Shown in pieces: positions 25,181 through 34,700 of a stretch of 64,000 nt of DNA (positions are counted from its first letter, which is position 1; each line of letters opens with the position of its first letter). The position numbers and the translations under genes were made by a program. The DNA comes from Paenibacillus hamazuiensis (lineage in GTDB: Bacteria > Bacillota > Bacilli > Paenibacillales > NBRC-103111), in assembly GCF_023276405.1 (NCBI RefSeq), contig NZ_JALRMO010000001.1:8409501-8473500 (forward strand), in the 5' to 3' direction. A model generated the notes under the pieces. It was not told the origin of the DNA, did not search any database, and was given only the letters and a program-made list of their open reading frames with translations.

Positions 25181-26183
25181 AATAGCGGGCTACCGCTTCG
25201 AAGGATTGTTTGGGTTCCCACGTCATATCCGGGTAGCGCTCTCCTCGTCCGTCCGCATAACTTTTAACCAAGGCGTAGCTTGCCATGTCGAGATCGTACA
25301 GCGGACTTTTGTCGTGGACCCATACCGGAGCGATAAACGTAAATACGAATGCTCCTTCCACGCCCGCGTCATCCAATATGGTTAACTGCTCGGTGAGTTC
25401 CCTCGCTTGCAGAGCCTCGTCTCTCACATATTCGCCGTTAAGCCGCTTCGGAGTTGTGTGTTCCACAATCATCCATCCTCTTCCTCCGGCCTGGTCGGCT
25501 CCTTGATAAGCACAGCAGCCGAACTCGGTGACGATTACAGGTTTATTCCACTTGTGGAAAGATTTTAGTTTGTTGGCATAGGAAGGTTTATTGTGCGAAG
25601 CCCGATAATAATCAAGACCCACGTAATCAAACATACTCCAGTCTACGGCTTCCAGCGGGGCGGAAGCATACGTCACTTCTCCCTGATACACATTCCGGAC
25701 GCCCCTGACTGCTTTGGAAAGAAATGCTCGGAGGAGCTTGTTGTGCCCCCCTGACTTAACGATATCCATAAAAGAGGGACTGCCGACTCGTTCAAAGATC
25801 GTATTTCCAGGCAATAACCCCTGCATAAATAAGGTTAATTCGCAGCCTAAAACAAATACCAGCTTCGAAAAACGCGGGCGCAGCCGCTCCGCTTTCTCTG
25901 CGCATGCTATAGTGTAAGATAATGTTTCTTCCGCATCTTTGTCATGAAGGTGCGGCGACAGCCATACCTCCAGATCTTGTCCAAGCGCAATCTCCGTTGC
26001 CGCCATCAAGCGGTCGGGATCGGTGCCCGATATCCTTATGGCATTGCAGTTCAGGTCATTTTTGATAATAGCGATCTCCCGGCTGACAACTTCGATATCG
26101 AACTTTGGCCGAGACCATGTTGGCCGCAAATTAAAACCGCCGGTTTCAATGCCTACGTCATAATTAACCCCTTTACGCTTCAT
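25167..26183 (-). CDS. TIM-barrel glycoside-hydrolase-like protein
   Basis: 338 residues. Begins MKRKGVNYDVGIETG and carries barrel-like blocks: NAIRISGTDPDRLMAA, LEVWLSPHLHDKDAEETL, LVFVLGCELTLFMQGLLPG (possible catalytic Glu), FDYVGLDYYR and KPVIVTEFGCCAYQGAD (second possible Glu at a beta-strand end). It resembles proteins often labelled abortive infection protein in actinobacteria and Paenibacillus, but nothing here indicates phage defence. No signal peptide, so cytoplasmic. It follows the MerR gene with no gap and overlaps the next membrane protein gene. Substrate unknown. Confidence 0.7.
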   Translation of the reverse strand: MKRKGVNYDVGIETGGFNLRPTWSRPKFDIEVVSREIAIIKNDLNCNAIRISGTDPDRLMAATEIALGQDLEVWLSPHLHDKDAEETLSYTIACAEKAERLRPRFSKLVFVLGCELTLFMQGLLPGNTIFERVGSPSFMDIVKSGGHNKLLRAFLSKAVRGVRNVYQGEVTYASAPLEAVDWSMFDYVGLDYYRASHNKPSYANKLKSFHKWNKPVIVTEFGCCAYQGADQAGGRGWMIVEHTTPKRLNGEYVRDEALQARELTEQLTILDDAGVEGAFVFTFIAPVWVHDKSPLYDLDMASYALVKSYADGRGERYPDMTWEPKQSFEAVARYYAQH

Positions 26184-26983
26184 TTATCGATTCCTCCGTG
26201 ATTTTTGGGCAATTTTATATTGTTTTTTCGTAAATACGTTAGAACGGCTTTTCTTAAAAACGTTAACGTAGCGTCCTTCAAATCGGCGGCGTCCTGCGGC
26301 CAATTGTTCTCGTTAATAATTACGGAGCCAATATCATGGATTAAGGATAAATCCCCTTTGGTCTTCAGCATGACAAGGTTCCACCACATCTCCGCCAATT
26401 GCTGGCCTTCCGCGCCTTCGGGTTTCTCATTCCGCCCGTGCAGATCAATGAGCTTTGCCGAAAATTCCAGCAGCTTTTTATTGAAATCAGACGTTCCATC
26501 CTCGTCAAACCGTTGAATGAAATACTCGATCTGCTCTTTGGACATATGCCGGGGCAAAAAAAAGTAAGGATTGTCCGACCGGGATGCCCTTGTGATCATA
26601 AGGAGTTTTTCAATTCCGACTTCGTTGCCGGATTGTATTTCCTCCATGATTTTGTCCAGCCGGGCGATCGTTTGTTGAATTTGAGCCAATTGCCGGGCCA
26701 ATATCGTTTTTTGATTTTTAAAGACCTGCGTCAGCTCGGCGGCCGAATCCGCCGGCAATACTTTTTGACTTATCTCCTCTAAAGAGAAACCCATAGATTT
26801 TAGAAAAAGAATCTGCTGCAGACGAATGATATCCCGCCTGCTGTACAAACGCCGGCCGCCCTCGCTGTATCCGCTCGGGCACAGGAGCCCGCTTTTGTCG
26901 TAATACTGCAAGGTACGAACCGTCACACCGCACTTTCGCGCAAGTTCGCCCACCGTGAAGAGCTGCTCATGTTCGCTGTGCAT
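26180..26983 (-). CDS. MerR-family regulator with TipAS-like C-terminal region
   Basis: 267 residues. MerR HTH at about 8-75 (FTVGELARKCGVTVRTLQYYDKSGLL...GGRRLYSRRDIIRLQQILFLKSMGFSLEEI), a linker coiled coil (about 85-120), then a helical domain with AEMWWNLVMLKTKG and DEDGTSDFNKKLLEF, similar in layout to drug-binding TipAS domains. It heads an operon with a glycosidase-like and a membrane protein gene. ATG at 26983 after GAGGTGA. The palindrome at 27012-27026 lies in its promoter, consistent with autoregulation. Inducer unknown. Confidence 0.88.
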   Translation of the reverse strand: MHSEHEQLFTVGELARKCGVTVRTLQYYDKSGLLCPSGYSEGGRRLYSRRDIIRLQQILFLKSMGFSLEEISQKVLPADSAAELTQVFKNQKTILARQLAQIQQTIARLDKIMEEIQSGNEVGIEKLLMITRASRSDNPYFFLPRHMSKEQIEYFIQRFDEDGTSDFNKKLLEFSAKLIDLHGRNEKPEGAEGQQLAEMWWNLVMLKTKGDLSLIHDIGSVIINENNWPQDAADLKDATLTFLRKAVLTYLRKNNIKLPKNHGGIDK

Positions 26984-27011
26984 TGTCTCACCTCGTATTC
27001 AATTGTATTAT

Positions 27012-27026
27012 GTGACGTAACGTCAC
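27012..27026 (-). promoter_or_regulatory. MerR-type operator palindrome
   Basis: GTGACGTAACGTCAC, 7-bp arms around one base. On the minus strand it is bracketed by TTGCTC (possible -35) and TAATAC (possible -10), the position MerR proteins use to twist the promoter; here the spacer is about 16-17 nt. It lies about 30 nt before the MerR start. Confidence 0.6.
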
Positions 27027-27078
27027 GAGCAAATCTTTTTTTAAACTTATTGCATCGTCACAGATCGTTGCTTTTTGC

Positions 27079-27121
27079 TGTGATTTCAATCACAAGATGA
27101 GACTTTCCCGCCCGCTAAACT
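27079..27121 (+). promoter_or_regulatory. CRP/FNR site and -10 box of hmp
   Basis: TGTGATTTCAATCACA at 27079-27094 is a perfect TGTGA-N6-TCACA dyad. TAAACT at 27116-27121 is a plausible -10; a start near 27128 would put the dyad centre at about -41.5, the class II activator position. The regulator may be the CRP/FNR protein at 28412. Confidence 0.65.
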
Positions 27122-27163
27122 AAATACAGAGATTACATGAAAGGGTAAAGGAGAGGGAAAGCT

Positions 27164-28411
27164 ATGCTGCAGGAAAAAACGATTCAAATCATCAAATCGA
27201 CGGTGCCGGTTCTGGAGATTCACGGAACGGCCATCACGCAGCGGTTTTACCAGCTGCTTTTTACGAATTATCCGGAGCTGCTGAACATTTTCAACCACGC
27301 CAATCAAAAGCAGGGACGGCAGCAGACGGCGCTCGCAAATGCCGTTTATGCCGCGGCTGTGCATATTGACAATCTGGCGGCGATCCTGCCGGCAGTGAAG
27401 CAAATCGGTCATAAGCACCGCAGTCTGGGTATTAAACCGGAGCATTATCCGATTGTCGGGCAAACGCTGCTGACGGCGATTAAAGATGTGCTGGGCGACG
27501 CGGCGACGGATGAGATTTTGCAGGCGTGGGCGGACGCTTATGGGGTTATCGCGAACGCCTTTATCGGTGTGGAAGCCGAGATGTACGAGCAGGCGGAAAG
27601 GCAGAACGGAGGCTGGTCCGGTTTCCGCGAGTTTGTCGTGGAGCGGAAGGTGAAGGAAAGCGACGTTATCACTTCGTTTTATTTGGCGCCGCGGGACGGC
27701 GGGGCGATAGCCGGGTTTGAGCCGGGGCAATACGTCAGCGTCAAGCTGGAAATTCCCGGTGAGGAGTATACGCATATTCGCCAATACAGCTTGTCCGATG
27801 CGCCGGGGAAGCCGTATTACCGTATTTCGGTCAAGCGGGAGGATGCCGTTTCGGGGCGTCCTGCCGGCAAAGTATCCGTATATTTGCACGAGAAGGTTAA
27901 AGAAGGCGACGTGCTGCCGCTGTCGGCTCCGGCCGGAGATTTTACACTGCAGCGCGGCGATGCTCGCCCTGCCGTATTGATCAGCGGCGGAGTCGGGCTG
28001 ACGCCGATGGTGAGCATGCTGAAGACGCTCGTCGAGCAGGAGCCGCAGCGTCCGGTCACGTTTATTCATGCGGCGCTGAACGGCGACGTTCATGCGCTGA
28101 AGGACGAGGTGCGGGCTATTGCAGCAAACCATCCGCAGGTGAAAGTTTACTTCTGCTATGAAAAACCGACGACGTTTGATAAAGCGTCCGGCGATTACGA
28201 TAAAGACGGTTATATCGACCTGCCGTGGCTGCAAACGGTGGTGCCGACGGCGGACGGCCCGTTCTATTTCTGCGGCCCGATTCCGTTTATGAAAGCTATC
28301 CACCGTGCGTTGAAGATGTGGGGAGTCGCCGCGGCGGACATCCGGTATGAATTTTTCGGTCCTGCCGGCAGCCTGGAGGAGACGGAGCAGACAGCGGGGA
28401 ATCGCGGGTAA
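27164..28411 (+). CDS. hmp: Flavohemoglobin, nitric oxide dioxygenase
   Basis: 415 residues. Converts NO and O2 to nitrate using NAD(P)H; cytoplasmic. Seen: a globin domain (1-140) with TQRFYQLLFTNYPELLNIFN, the proximal His region VAAILPAVKQIGHKHRSLGIKPEHY, then a ferredoxin-reductase-like FAD domain (about 150-260, with IRQYSLSDAPG) and an NAD domain (about 265-405, with ISGGVGLTPMVSMLK and FYFCGPIPFM). ATG at 27164 after AAGGAGAGGG. Its stop abuts the stop of the CRP/FNR gene on the other strand. Confidence 0.96.
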   Translation: MLQEKTIQIIKSTVPVLEIHGTAITQRFYQLLFTNYPELLNIFNHANQKQGRQQTALANAVYAAAVHIDNLAAILPAVKQIGHKHRSLGIKPEHYPIVGQTLLTAIKDVLGDAATDEILQAWADAYGVIANAFIGVEAEMYEQAERQNGGWSGFREFVVERKVKESDVITSFYLAPRDGGAIAGFEPGQYVSVKLEIPGEEYTHIRQYSLSDAPGKPYYRISVKREDAVSGRPAGKVSVYLHEKVKEGDVLPLSAPAGDFTLQRGDARPAVLISGGVGLTPMVSMLKTLVEQEPQRPVTFIHAALNGDVHALKDEVRAIAANHPQVKVYFCYEKPTTFDKASGDYDKDGYIDLPWLQTVVPTADGPFYFCGPIPFMKAIHRALKMWGVAAADIRYEFFGPAGSLEETEQTAGNRG

Positions 28412-28422
28412 TTACGATTCCC
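28397..28422. other. Hairpin spanning the back-to-back stops of hmp and the CRP/FNR gene
   Basis: GGGAATCG (28397-28404) pairs with CGATTCCC (28415-28422); both stop codons are in the loop. No U-run on either side, so termination here may be weak. Confidence 0.45.
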
Positions 28423-28936
28423 GCTTGGTCCAATTGCCCGCGGCTTGAGCCCTGAGCAGCCGGTTGACCGTCTCCCGTCGCAGGCCAATGAGCTGGCCGA
28501 TTTCGTCCTGAGTGAGCACATCGGTCAAGGCAGCGGGGGAGATATACGTTTCGAACCAGCTCTGCAGCTTGCGCAGCTTTTCCGCGGGCGTTACCTGCGT
28601 CAACTGGTCGATTCGCTGCTGCATCATGCGCAGCTTGGTCTGCAGCAGCAGCGCGATCTCGCGGTTTTTTTCCGGATCGTTAGCCAGAGAGGAATACCAT
28701 TCATGCGAAGGCAGCACGTCGATCTCGCTTGTTATGAGCGCAATGGCCGTCCCATGATAAGGCATCGGGGTAATCAACGAATGGTGCGGAATTACCTCTC
28801 CGGGCACGATGATATTGATGAGCACCGTGGTGCCGTCCTCGTGAAGGCGGACGATCTTGAGCAGCCCGCTTTCGACCCGGTATAGCGGGCCTGTGTCCCC
28901 TTGGCGAAACAGTGTTTCTCCTTTATGTAAAATCAT
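28412..28936 (-). CDS. Compact CRP/FNR-family transcriptional regulator
   Basis: 174 residues. Cyclic-nucleotide-binding-like beta-roll at about 1-90 (ETLFRQGDTGPLYRVESGLLKIVRLHEDG), a dimer helix (about 95-125), and an HTH with LTQDEIGQLIGLRRETVNRLLRAQ, whose E/R pattern predicts TGTGA half sites. It has no cysteine, so no FNR-type Fe-S cluster. The N-terminus is about 20-25 residues shorter than usual; an in-frame stop a short way upstream of the ATG at 28936 (preceded by GAGGTG) rules out a longer start. It lies tail to tail with hmp, whose promoter has a matching site. Confidence 0.88.
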   Translation of the reverse strand: MILHKGETLFRQGDTGPLYRVESGLLKIVRLHEDGTTVLINIIVPGEVIPHHSLITPMPYHGTAIALITSEIDVLPSHEWYSSLANDPEKNREIALLLQTKLRMMQQRIDQLTQVTPAEKLRKLQSWFETYISPAALTDVLTQDEIGQLIGLRRETVNRLLRAQAAGNWTKRES

Positions 28937-28964
28937 ATCTACACCTCTAATAGAAAGCTCCCGC

Positions 28965-28988
28965 TTTTAAGGCGGGGCTTTTTGTTTT
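28965..28988 (+). terminator. Probable plus-strand terminator upstream of the CRP/FNR gene
   Basis: AAGCTCCCGC - TTTTAA - GGCGGGGCTT, followed by TTTGTTTT on the plus strand. No plus-strand gene ends directly before it; the nearest is hmp, 550 nt upstream, so hmp transcripts may run antisense through the regulator gene to this point. Confidence 0.55.
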
Positions 28989-29021
28989 GGCTGCGGCCGG
29001 CAAGAAAAACTCCTCTTTACA

Positions 29022-29174
29022 GTGTACATTAAAAATTCGACTTCCCGGAAGGATTTATGGGAAATTTTGCAGAAAGAGGATACGGAGTCGGTTAACCGGG
29101 TGCACCGGTTTTGGCGGCCCGGCGATTTTGCGATTGTATCGGATAAATTCAACAGGAACGAGATGGGAAAATGA
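29022..29174 (+). CDS. Possible small ORF coupled to the acetyltransferase gene
   Basis: A GTG at 29022 opens a 50-codon frame (VYIKNSTSRKDLWEIL...FAIVSDKFNRNEMGK) that ends in ATGA overlap with the acetyltransferase start. Composition looks protein-like, with Trp, Asp and Glu spread evenly. No good ribosome binding site is seen, and the frame is open further upstream, so it could instead be the remnant of a longer gene. No family recognised. Confidence 0.35.
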   Translation: MYIKNSTSRKDLWEILQKEDTESVNRVHRFWRPGDFAIVSDKFNRNEMGK

Positions 29175-29653
29175 TAACGATTTTACCGGCTTCCACCGAA
29201 GACGATCCGTTTATGTATGCGTTATATTGCGATACCCGAAGCGGGGAGGTTTCCATGTTCGGATGGGCGGAGGAGCAAGCCGAGTCATTTATGAGCATGC
29301 AGTTTGAGCTGCAGCGGCAGTCCTACAAGCTGCAATATCCGGAAGCGGTTTACCATATCATCTTGAATCAAGGGGAGAAAATCGGCCGGATCATTACGGC
29401 TGAAAGGGAGCAAACGATTATTCTTGTCGATATTTCCTTGCTGTCGGCCTACCGAAGCCGGGGAATAGGAACGCATCTGCTTACATCTTTGCAGCAGCAT
29501 GCAGGGCAATTGGGCAAGGCGATCGGCCTGCACGTCATCTTCAACAATCCGGCCCAGCGGCTTTACCGCCGATTAGGTTTTGCGGTGGTCGAAGAAAAGT
29601 TTCCCTATATCGCCATGGAGTGGAGTCCTTCGGACCCGCCCTGCACGATTTGA
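29171..29653 (+). CDS. GNAT family N-acetyltransferase
   Basis: 160 residues. GNAT fold: the substrate-side N-terminal half, the acetyl-CoA loop VDISLLSAYRSRGIGTHLLTSLQQHA (R-G-x-G) at about 92-117, and the C-terminal NNPAQRLYRRLGFAVVEEKFPYIAMEW block typical of the family. Acceptor unknown. The ATG at 29171 overlaps the stop of a possible small upstream ORF. The C-terminal PSDPPCTI is short and hydrophilic. Confidence 0.88.
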   Translation: MITILPASTEDDPFMYALYCDTRSGEVSMFGWAEEQAESFMSMQFELQRQSYKLQYPEAVYHIILNQGEKIGRIITAEREQTIILVDISLLSAYRSRGIGTHLLTSLQQHAGQLGKAIGLHVIFNNPAQRLYRRLGFAVVEEKFPYIAMEWSPSDPPCTI

Positions 29654-29752
29654 CGAGGGGGTTCCATGCCGCATTTGCGGCTTGACGGATACGTTCCTTT
29701 TTGTCATAAATAGAGAGATGCAAGGAACCATGACAACACGAAGGAGCGGTGG

Positions 29753-30433
29753 ATGATGAACGGAAGGGCGAGCGACAAGGCGCAGCGGATTCAGCGGACA
29801 AGGGTACCCGTGCCGGATCCGGCGGTGGCGCACCGGGTACCGCCCGGCCAGGTGGTGACCGAACGCTTCCCGATTTTGCACGAAGGCGATGTGCCGCGAT
29901 ACGATATGGCGCAGTGGCGGTTTAAGGTTGCCGGCGAGGCTGCTGAGGAACGGACGTTTACTTACGAGGAGCTGACTTCGCTACCCCATACAACGGTTGG
30001 CTGCGATATTCACTGCGTGACCCGTTGGTCCAAGCTGGATACCCAGTGGAAGGGGGTTCGGTTTCGCGATCTTTATGAGCGTCTAGAGGTCAGCGCGGAT
30101 GCCAAGTATGTGATGGTCCATGCCGACCCGGACTACGAGACGAATGTGCCCTTGGCCGATTTGCTGCGGGATGACGTGCTGCTGGCCTGGGAATATGACG
30201 GCAAACCGCTGACGGACAAGCACGGCGGACCGCTGCGTCTGCTCGTGCCTCATTTGTATTTTTGGAAAAGCGCGAAATGGATCCGCGGGTTCGAATTTAT
30301 GAAGGAAGACCGGCCCGGATTTTGGGAGCGCAGCGGTTTTCACAATTACGCCGATCCGTTCCGGGAGCAGCGGTTTTCCGGCGAGCCGCTGCCGATACCC
30401 GAAGATGAATGGGAGCATAAGGATTTTGATTAA
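29753..30433 (+). CDS. YuiH-type molybdopterin-dependent oxidoreductase (sulfite oxidase family)
   Basis: 226 residues, one sulfite-oxidase-like molybdopterin domain. The presumed molybdenum ligand is C88 in GCDIHCVTRWSKLD; further pterin-site blocks are KYVMVHADPDYETNVPLADLL, VLLAWEYDGKPL and HGGPLRLLVPHLYFWKSAKWIRGFEFM. There is no signal peptide or heme domain, so a cytoplasmic enzyme with an unknown substrate and electron partner, as in YuiH/YedY relatives. ATG at 29753 (a second ATG follows at once) after AAGGAG. A terminator follows. Confidence 0.9.
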   Translation: MMNGRASDKAQRIQRTRVPVPDPAVAHRVPPGQVVTERFPILHEGDVPRYDMAQWRFKVAGEAAEERTFTYEELTSLPHTTVGCDIHCVTRWSKLDTQWKGVRFRDLYERLEVSADAKYVMVHADPDYETNVPLADLLRDDVLLAWEYDGKPLTDKHGGPLRLLVPHLYFWKSAKWIRGFEFMKEDRPGFWERSGFHNYADPFREQRFSGEPLPIPEDEWEHKDFD

Positions 30434-30444
30434 GCTTTGGAAGG

Positions 30445-30479
30445 AAGCTGACCTGCCTGACGGCGGAGTCGGCTTTTTT
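30445..30479 (+). terminator. Rho-independent terminator after the YuiH-type gene
   Basis: AAGCTGAC (30445-30452) pairs with GTCGGCTT (30468-30475, one G-U), and the T-run continues TTTTTT. Confidence 0.75.
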
Positions 30480-30609
30480 CGCTGCTAACGAGTCTGGGAA
30501 TAATTGGTCGCATCCGTCGGAGGCAGCACATATTAAGATTCGTTGATGAAAAACCGATTGACTAATTGACGGTTGATTTTGGCCTACTGCCCGAAAAAGG
30601 AGTGAATTT

Positions 30610-31719
30610 ATGATACGCGTTTTGCTGATCGACGATGAAGAAAGCGCGCTGGATATATTGGAAATTCTGCTTCGCGAGATCGGCGGCGTCACGGTTGCCG
30701 GGAGATTTACAAACCCGCTTCAGGCGCTGGATTCGCTGGAGGAGCTCCAGGTGGACGCCGTGTTTTTGGATATCCAGATGCCCGGCATATTGGGGGTGGA
30801 GGCGGCGAGACGGATCAAGGCGAACAAGCCGCAAACCCAGATCGTGTTTACGACGGCTTACTCCGAGTACGCGGTGGAAGCGTTCGAGATACGCTCCGAA
30901 GATTATTTGTTAAAGCCGTTTACGAAAGAGAGGCTGCGGAATACCGTTTCGCGTCTCGTGAAGGTTGCTCCAGGCGATGTTTCGGAGAAAAATGGTACAT
31001 ACGTGCGATTTCTGGGCGGGTTCGAGATCCAAACGGCAAACGGCCTGCTCCCGTGGAAAACGAACAAGGAAAAGGAGCTTTGCGCGTTTCTGCTCCATCA
31101 CGGCGGCAGCCGTATCGACGCGGCCACCATTATCGAATCGATTTGGCCGGAGTCCGAGCTGAGCAAAGCGAGAACGTATTTGTATACCTGCATCTCTTAT
31201 TTGCGGAAAACTTTTCAGATGAGCGGAGTTCAGGCGGTGGTGGACAAAATCGGCCGAGGGTACGTGATTGAAATGAACGCCATCGAAAGCGATGTGACGG
31301 AATTTTCGGCCATTATGGAGAAGGCGGCAGCGGGGGGAAATCCGGACGAGCGGCTTTATGAGAAGCTGAACGCTCTGCACCGCGGCGAATATTTGGAAGG
31401 CTGCGATTTCGGCTGGGCGCTGTGGAAGCGGGAGGAGCTGAAAGCGAAATATATCGAAACGTTGAGAACGATGCACAAGCATTTTATGCGAAACGGAAAT
31501 GTTCCCCAGGCGACCGACAGCTTGCAGCGCATACTGGCGCTTTCGCCCGATTCCGAGAAGGACGGCCGGGAGCTGATCCGGCTGTATGCAAGCACGGACC
31601 AACGCAACGAAGCTTTGAAGGTATTCCGCCAGCTGGACCACGCCGTACGGGTAAATCTCGGCGTGGAGCTCGAAGAAGAAACGGTCCGGTTGTACAAGGA
31701 TATTTCCTTGACCGGTTGA
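30610..31719 (+). CDS. Response regulator with SARP/BTAD-type output
   Basis: 369 residues. Receiver domain 1-120 with acidic pocket LLIDDEES, phospho-acceptor D54 (AVFLDIQMPG), TTAYSEYAVEAF and K near 107 (YLLKPF). Then an OmpR-like winged helix (about 130-225: RFLGGFEIQTANGLLPWKTNKEKELCAFLL...ARTYLYTCISYLRKTF...GRGYVIEM) and a bacterial transcriptional activation domain with TPR-like helices (about 235-365). This order is typical of SARP-like response regulators in Paenibacillus. ATG at 30610 after AAGGAG; 10 nt before the kinase gene. Likely activator of the surface-protein operon that follows. Confidence 0.9.
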   Translation: MIRVLLIDDEESALDILEILLREIGGVTVAGRFTNPLQALDSLEELQVDAVFLDIQMPGILGVEAARRIKANKPQTQIVFTTAYSEYAVEAFEIRSEDYLLKPFTKERLRNTVSRLVKVAPGDVSEKNGTYVRFLGGFEIQTANGLLPWKTNKEKELCAFLLHHGGSRIDAATIIESIWPESELSKARTYLYTCISYLRKTFQMSGVQAVVDKIGRGYVIEMNAIESDVTEFSAIMEKAAAGGNPDERLYEKLNALHRGEYLEGCDFGWALWKREELKAKYIETLRTMHKHFMRNGNVPQATDSLQRILALSPDSEKDGRELIRLYASTDQRNEALKVFRQLDHAVRVNLGVELEEETVRLYKDISLTG

Positions 31720-31729
31720 GGAGAACGTC

Positions 31730-34700
31730 ATGCGAAAAAAATTGGCGGCTGCGGCCGTAACTCTCATCATTTTAGCGGCTACATACGGCTTCTTGTTTCA
31801 AACGATCCTGTCACATGAACGAAAGGCGCCCGTTGCCGCAGGCGGTCTTTTGGACCTGAGCGGCTGGAGCTTCGGTGAAGACGGCGTCGTTCCATTGGAC
31901 GGGGAATGGGAGTTTTACCCGGGACAATTGGTCGATCATAATCAAGTGCAATCCGCTTCCGGCGGCCGCGGCGCTCTGCCGTCGTCGCTGATCAACGTGC
32001 CCGGTTCATGGGCGTCGCAGATGGATACGCTTGGCATGGCCACATACCGGCTGCAGATCCGTATCGATGACGCGAGCCGCATCTATGGAATCAAGACGTT
32101 GTCCATCCAAATGTCCAACCGCATCATCGTCAACGGCGTTGTCGTCGGTTCCAGCGGAACCCCGGCGGGAAAGCAACTGTACGAAGCAAGCAACAAGCCG
32201 TATGTAAGTTACTTTACGTTGCAGCCGGGCTGGAACGAGCTGGTCGTGCAGGTGGCCAATTACAATTTTCAAGCCAGCAGCGGCATTATGAATTCGATTT
32301 TCTTCGGCGACTCTTCCCATATTTCCGGCTTGCGCGATAACGCGATCGCCCACGATCTCGTATCCATCTGCTGTTTTTTGATTATGGGACTGTATTTTAT
32401 CGGCTTGTACAGCCAGCGAAAAAGAGACTATTCACTCCTCGCATTCGGCCTGTTATGCGTATTTATCGCGATGTTTCTGTCAACGCGCGGCGAAAGATTG
32501 CTGCTGTTCTTGTTCAACTCCATCCCGTATTGGCTTTATATCCGTATTCAGATCGTTTCCGTTTACGCCGGAGGCATGGCGCTTTTGCTGTATGTGTACA
32601 CGGCCTTTCGGGCATTTTGCTCCAAGCGGTTCATTTATGCGGGAATTGTTTGGGGGCTGATCATGATCGTGTGCGGGCTGGAGTTCGCCGAAACGGCATA
32701 TAAACAAACGCTGCTGATGGTGACGACGGCTTACGGCACCTATCCGTTTTTGTATGCGATGTATGTGTTCGTGCTGGCGGCGTTTCACCGCGCGGAAGGC
32801 AGCTTGTATTTGGTAGCGGCCGCGGTAGCCTTGAATCATTACGTAATGGTACAAAACTTGAACATTTACAGCAATTTGCCCTTGCATTCCGTCGTTCCTT
32901 TCGAGGTGTTCCTGTTTCTGCTGATGCTCGCCTTGATGATGTCGCTTCGGTTCTCCAACGCGTTTAAAAAGATCGAGCAGCTGTCCGTCCAACTGCTGAA
33001 TGCGGATAAACTCAAGGACGATTTTCTCTCCCGCACGTCGCATGAATTTAAAACGCCGCTTGCCGGCGTCATTACCATTTCGCAGTCGATGATTGAGGAC
33101 CGGCGCCATCCGCTGCCGAAGGAGCAGCAGGAGAAGATGGAGCTTGTCGTCAGCATCAGCAAAAAGCTATCCCAGCTTGTGCTCGACATCCTCGATTTGT
33201 CCAAGCTGAAGCAAGGCGACATGACCGTGCGGCCTGTGCCGGTCGATGTGCGCTCGACGGTCGACATCGTTTTGCGGATTTTTTCATTTATGACGATGGG
33301 CAAAAATGTGCGCTTGATCAACAACGTTCCGGTAAACTTGCCGAAAATATGGGCGGACGAAAACCGCTTCCGGCAAATACTCAATAATTTGATCGATAAC
33401 GCGGTCAAATATACCGAATACGGAACCATTGAAGTATCGGCGCGGGCCGCCGGGGCGAGGATTGAAATTGCCGTTAAAGATACGGGGAAAGGGATTGCCC
33501 GGCACGATCTTGAACGAATCTTCGAGCCGTTCCAAACGTTTGAAGATTCCGCGGGCCAAAGCTTCGGACTCGGACTGTCCATCGTCAAACAGCTGGTCGA
33601 GCTGCAAAACGGCACGATCACGGTTTCGTCTGCGGAGGGCGAAGGGACAGTGTTTACGTTCAGCCTCCCATCCTCCGGAGAAGAAGGCGGTGCAGGGACG
33701 AACACGCCTGTCTATGACGAAGAGAAGCAGGATCCGGATTATTCGTTCGACACCCCCTTTTATGCGGAAAATGGCGGAAAACATACGATTCTGATTGCGG
33801 ACGATCATTTTTCGAACCTGAAAATATTAATCGACGAACTGAAGCCGCTTGGCTGCAATGTCATTGCCGTCAAAAACGGCTTCGAAGCCGTGGAGCAAAT
33901 CAATAGGCCGAATGCGGTCGACCTCGTGATATTGGATCTGATGATGCCCGGAATGACGGGGTATGAGGTGTGCCAGGAAATCCGCAAAAACTACAGTTTG
34001 CTGGAAATGCCGGTGCTGATGTTGACGACGGCGGTTCAGCCGCAGGATAAACTCGCCGCCTTCGAGGCGGGGGCCAACGATTTTTTGCCGAAGCCGTTCG
34101 ATACGATGGAGCTGAAGGCGAGAATCAAAGGACTTCTGCTGATGAAGGATTCGCTCGAAAAGGCGATCGAATTGGAGGTGGCGTTTCTTCAATCGCAGAT
34201 CAAGCCTCATTTTTTGTACAACGTGCTGAATACGATTGTTGCTTTAAGTTATACGGATGAGGAAAAATCCCGCAAGCTGACGACCGATCTAGCCGACTAT
34301 TTGCGCGGCAGCTTCCGGTTCAGCAACGTCCAGAAGCGGACTACCTTCGCCCAGGAGCTGAATCTGATCCGCTCTTATGTAGAGATTGAACGGGCGAGGT
34401 TCAAGGACCGCCTGCGGATCGAATACGACATCGCCGACGCGATGCATGGAGTCATGATTCCTCCGCTGCTCCTTCAGCCGCTCGTCGAGAACGCCATCCG
34501 GCACGGGATACGAGGCAGGACCGAAGGGGGAACGGTAAAAATCACGGCTGCCCCAGCTGTGGGATGCTATATTTTTCAAATCGAAGACGACGGCGTCGGC
34601 ATTGAGCCCGAACGGTTGGAGCAGCTGCTCGGCCGGAAGACCGGCGGCCCGCAGGGGGTCGGGCTAAAAAATATTATGAAGCGGCTCAAATACGAATATA

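Noticed and set aside
25167-26183. Abortive-infection (phage defence) function for the TIM-barrel protein
   Set aside because: The label circulates for similar proteins, but the sequence shows only a glycosidase-like barrel and the neighbours are not defence genes.
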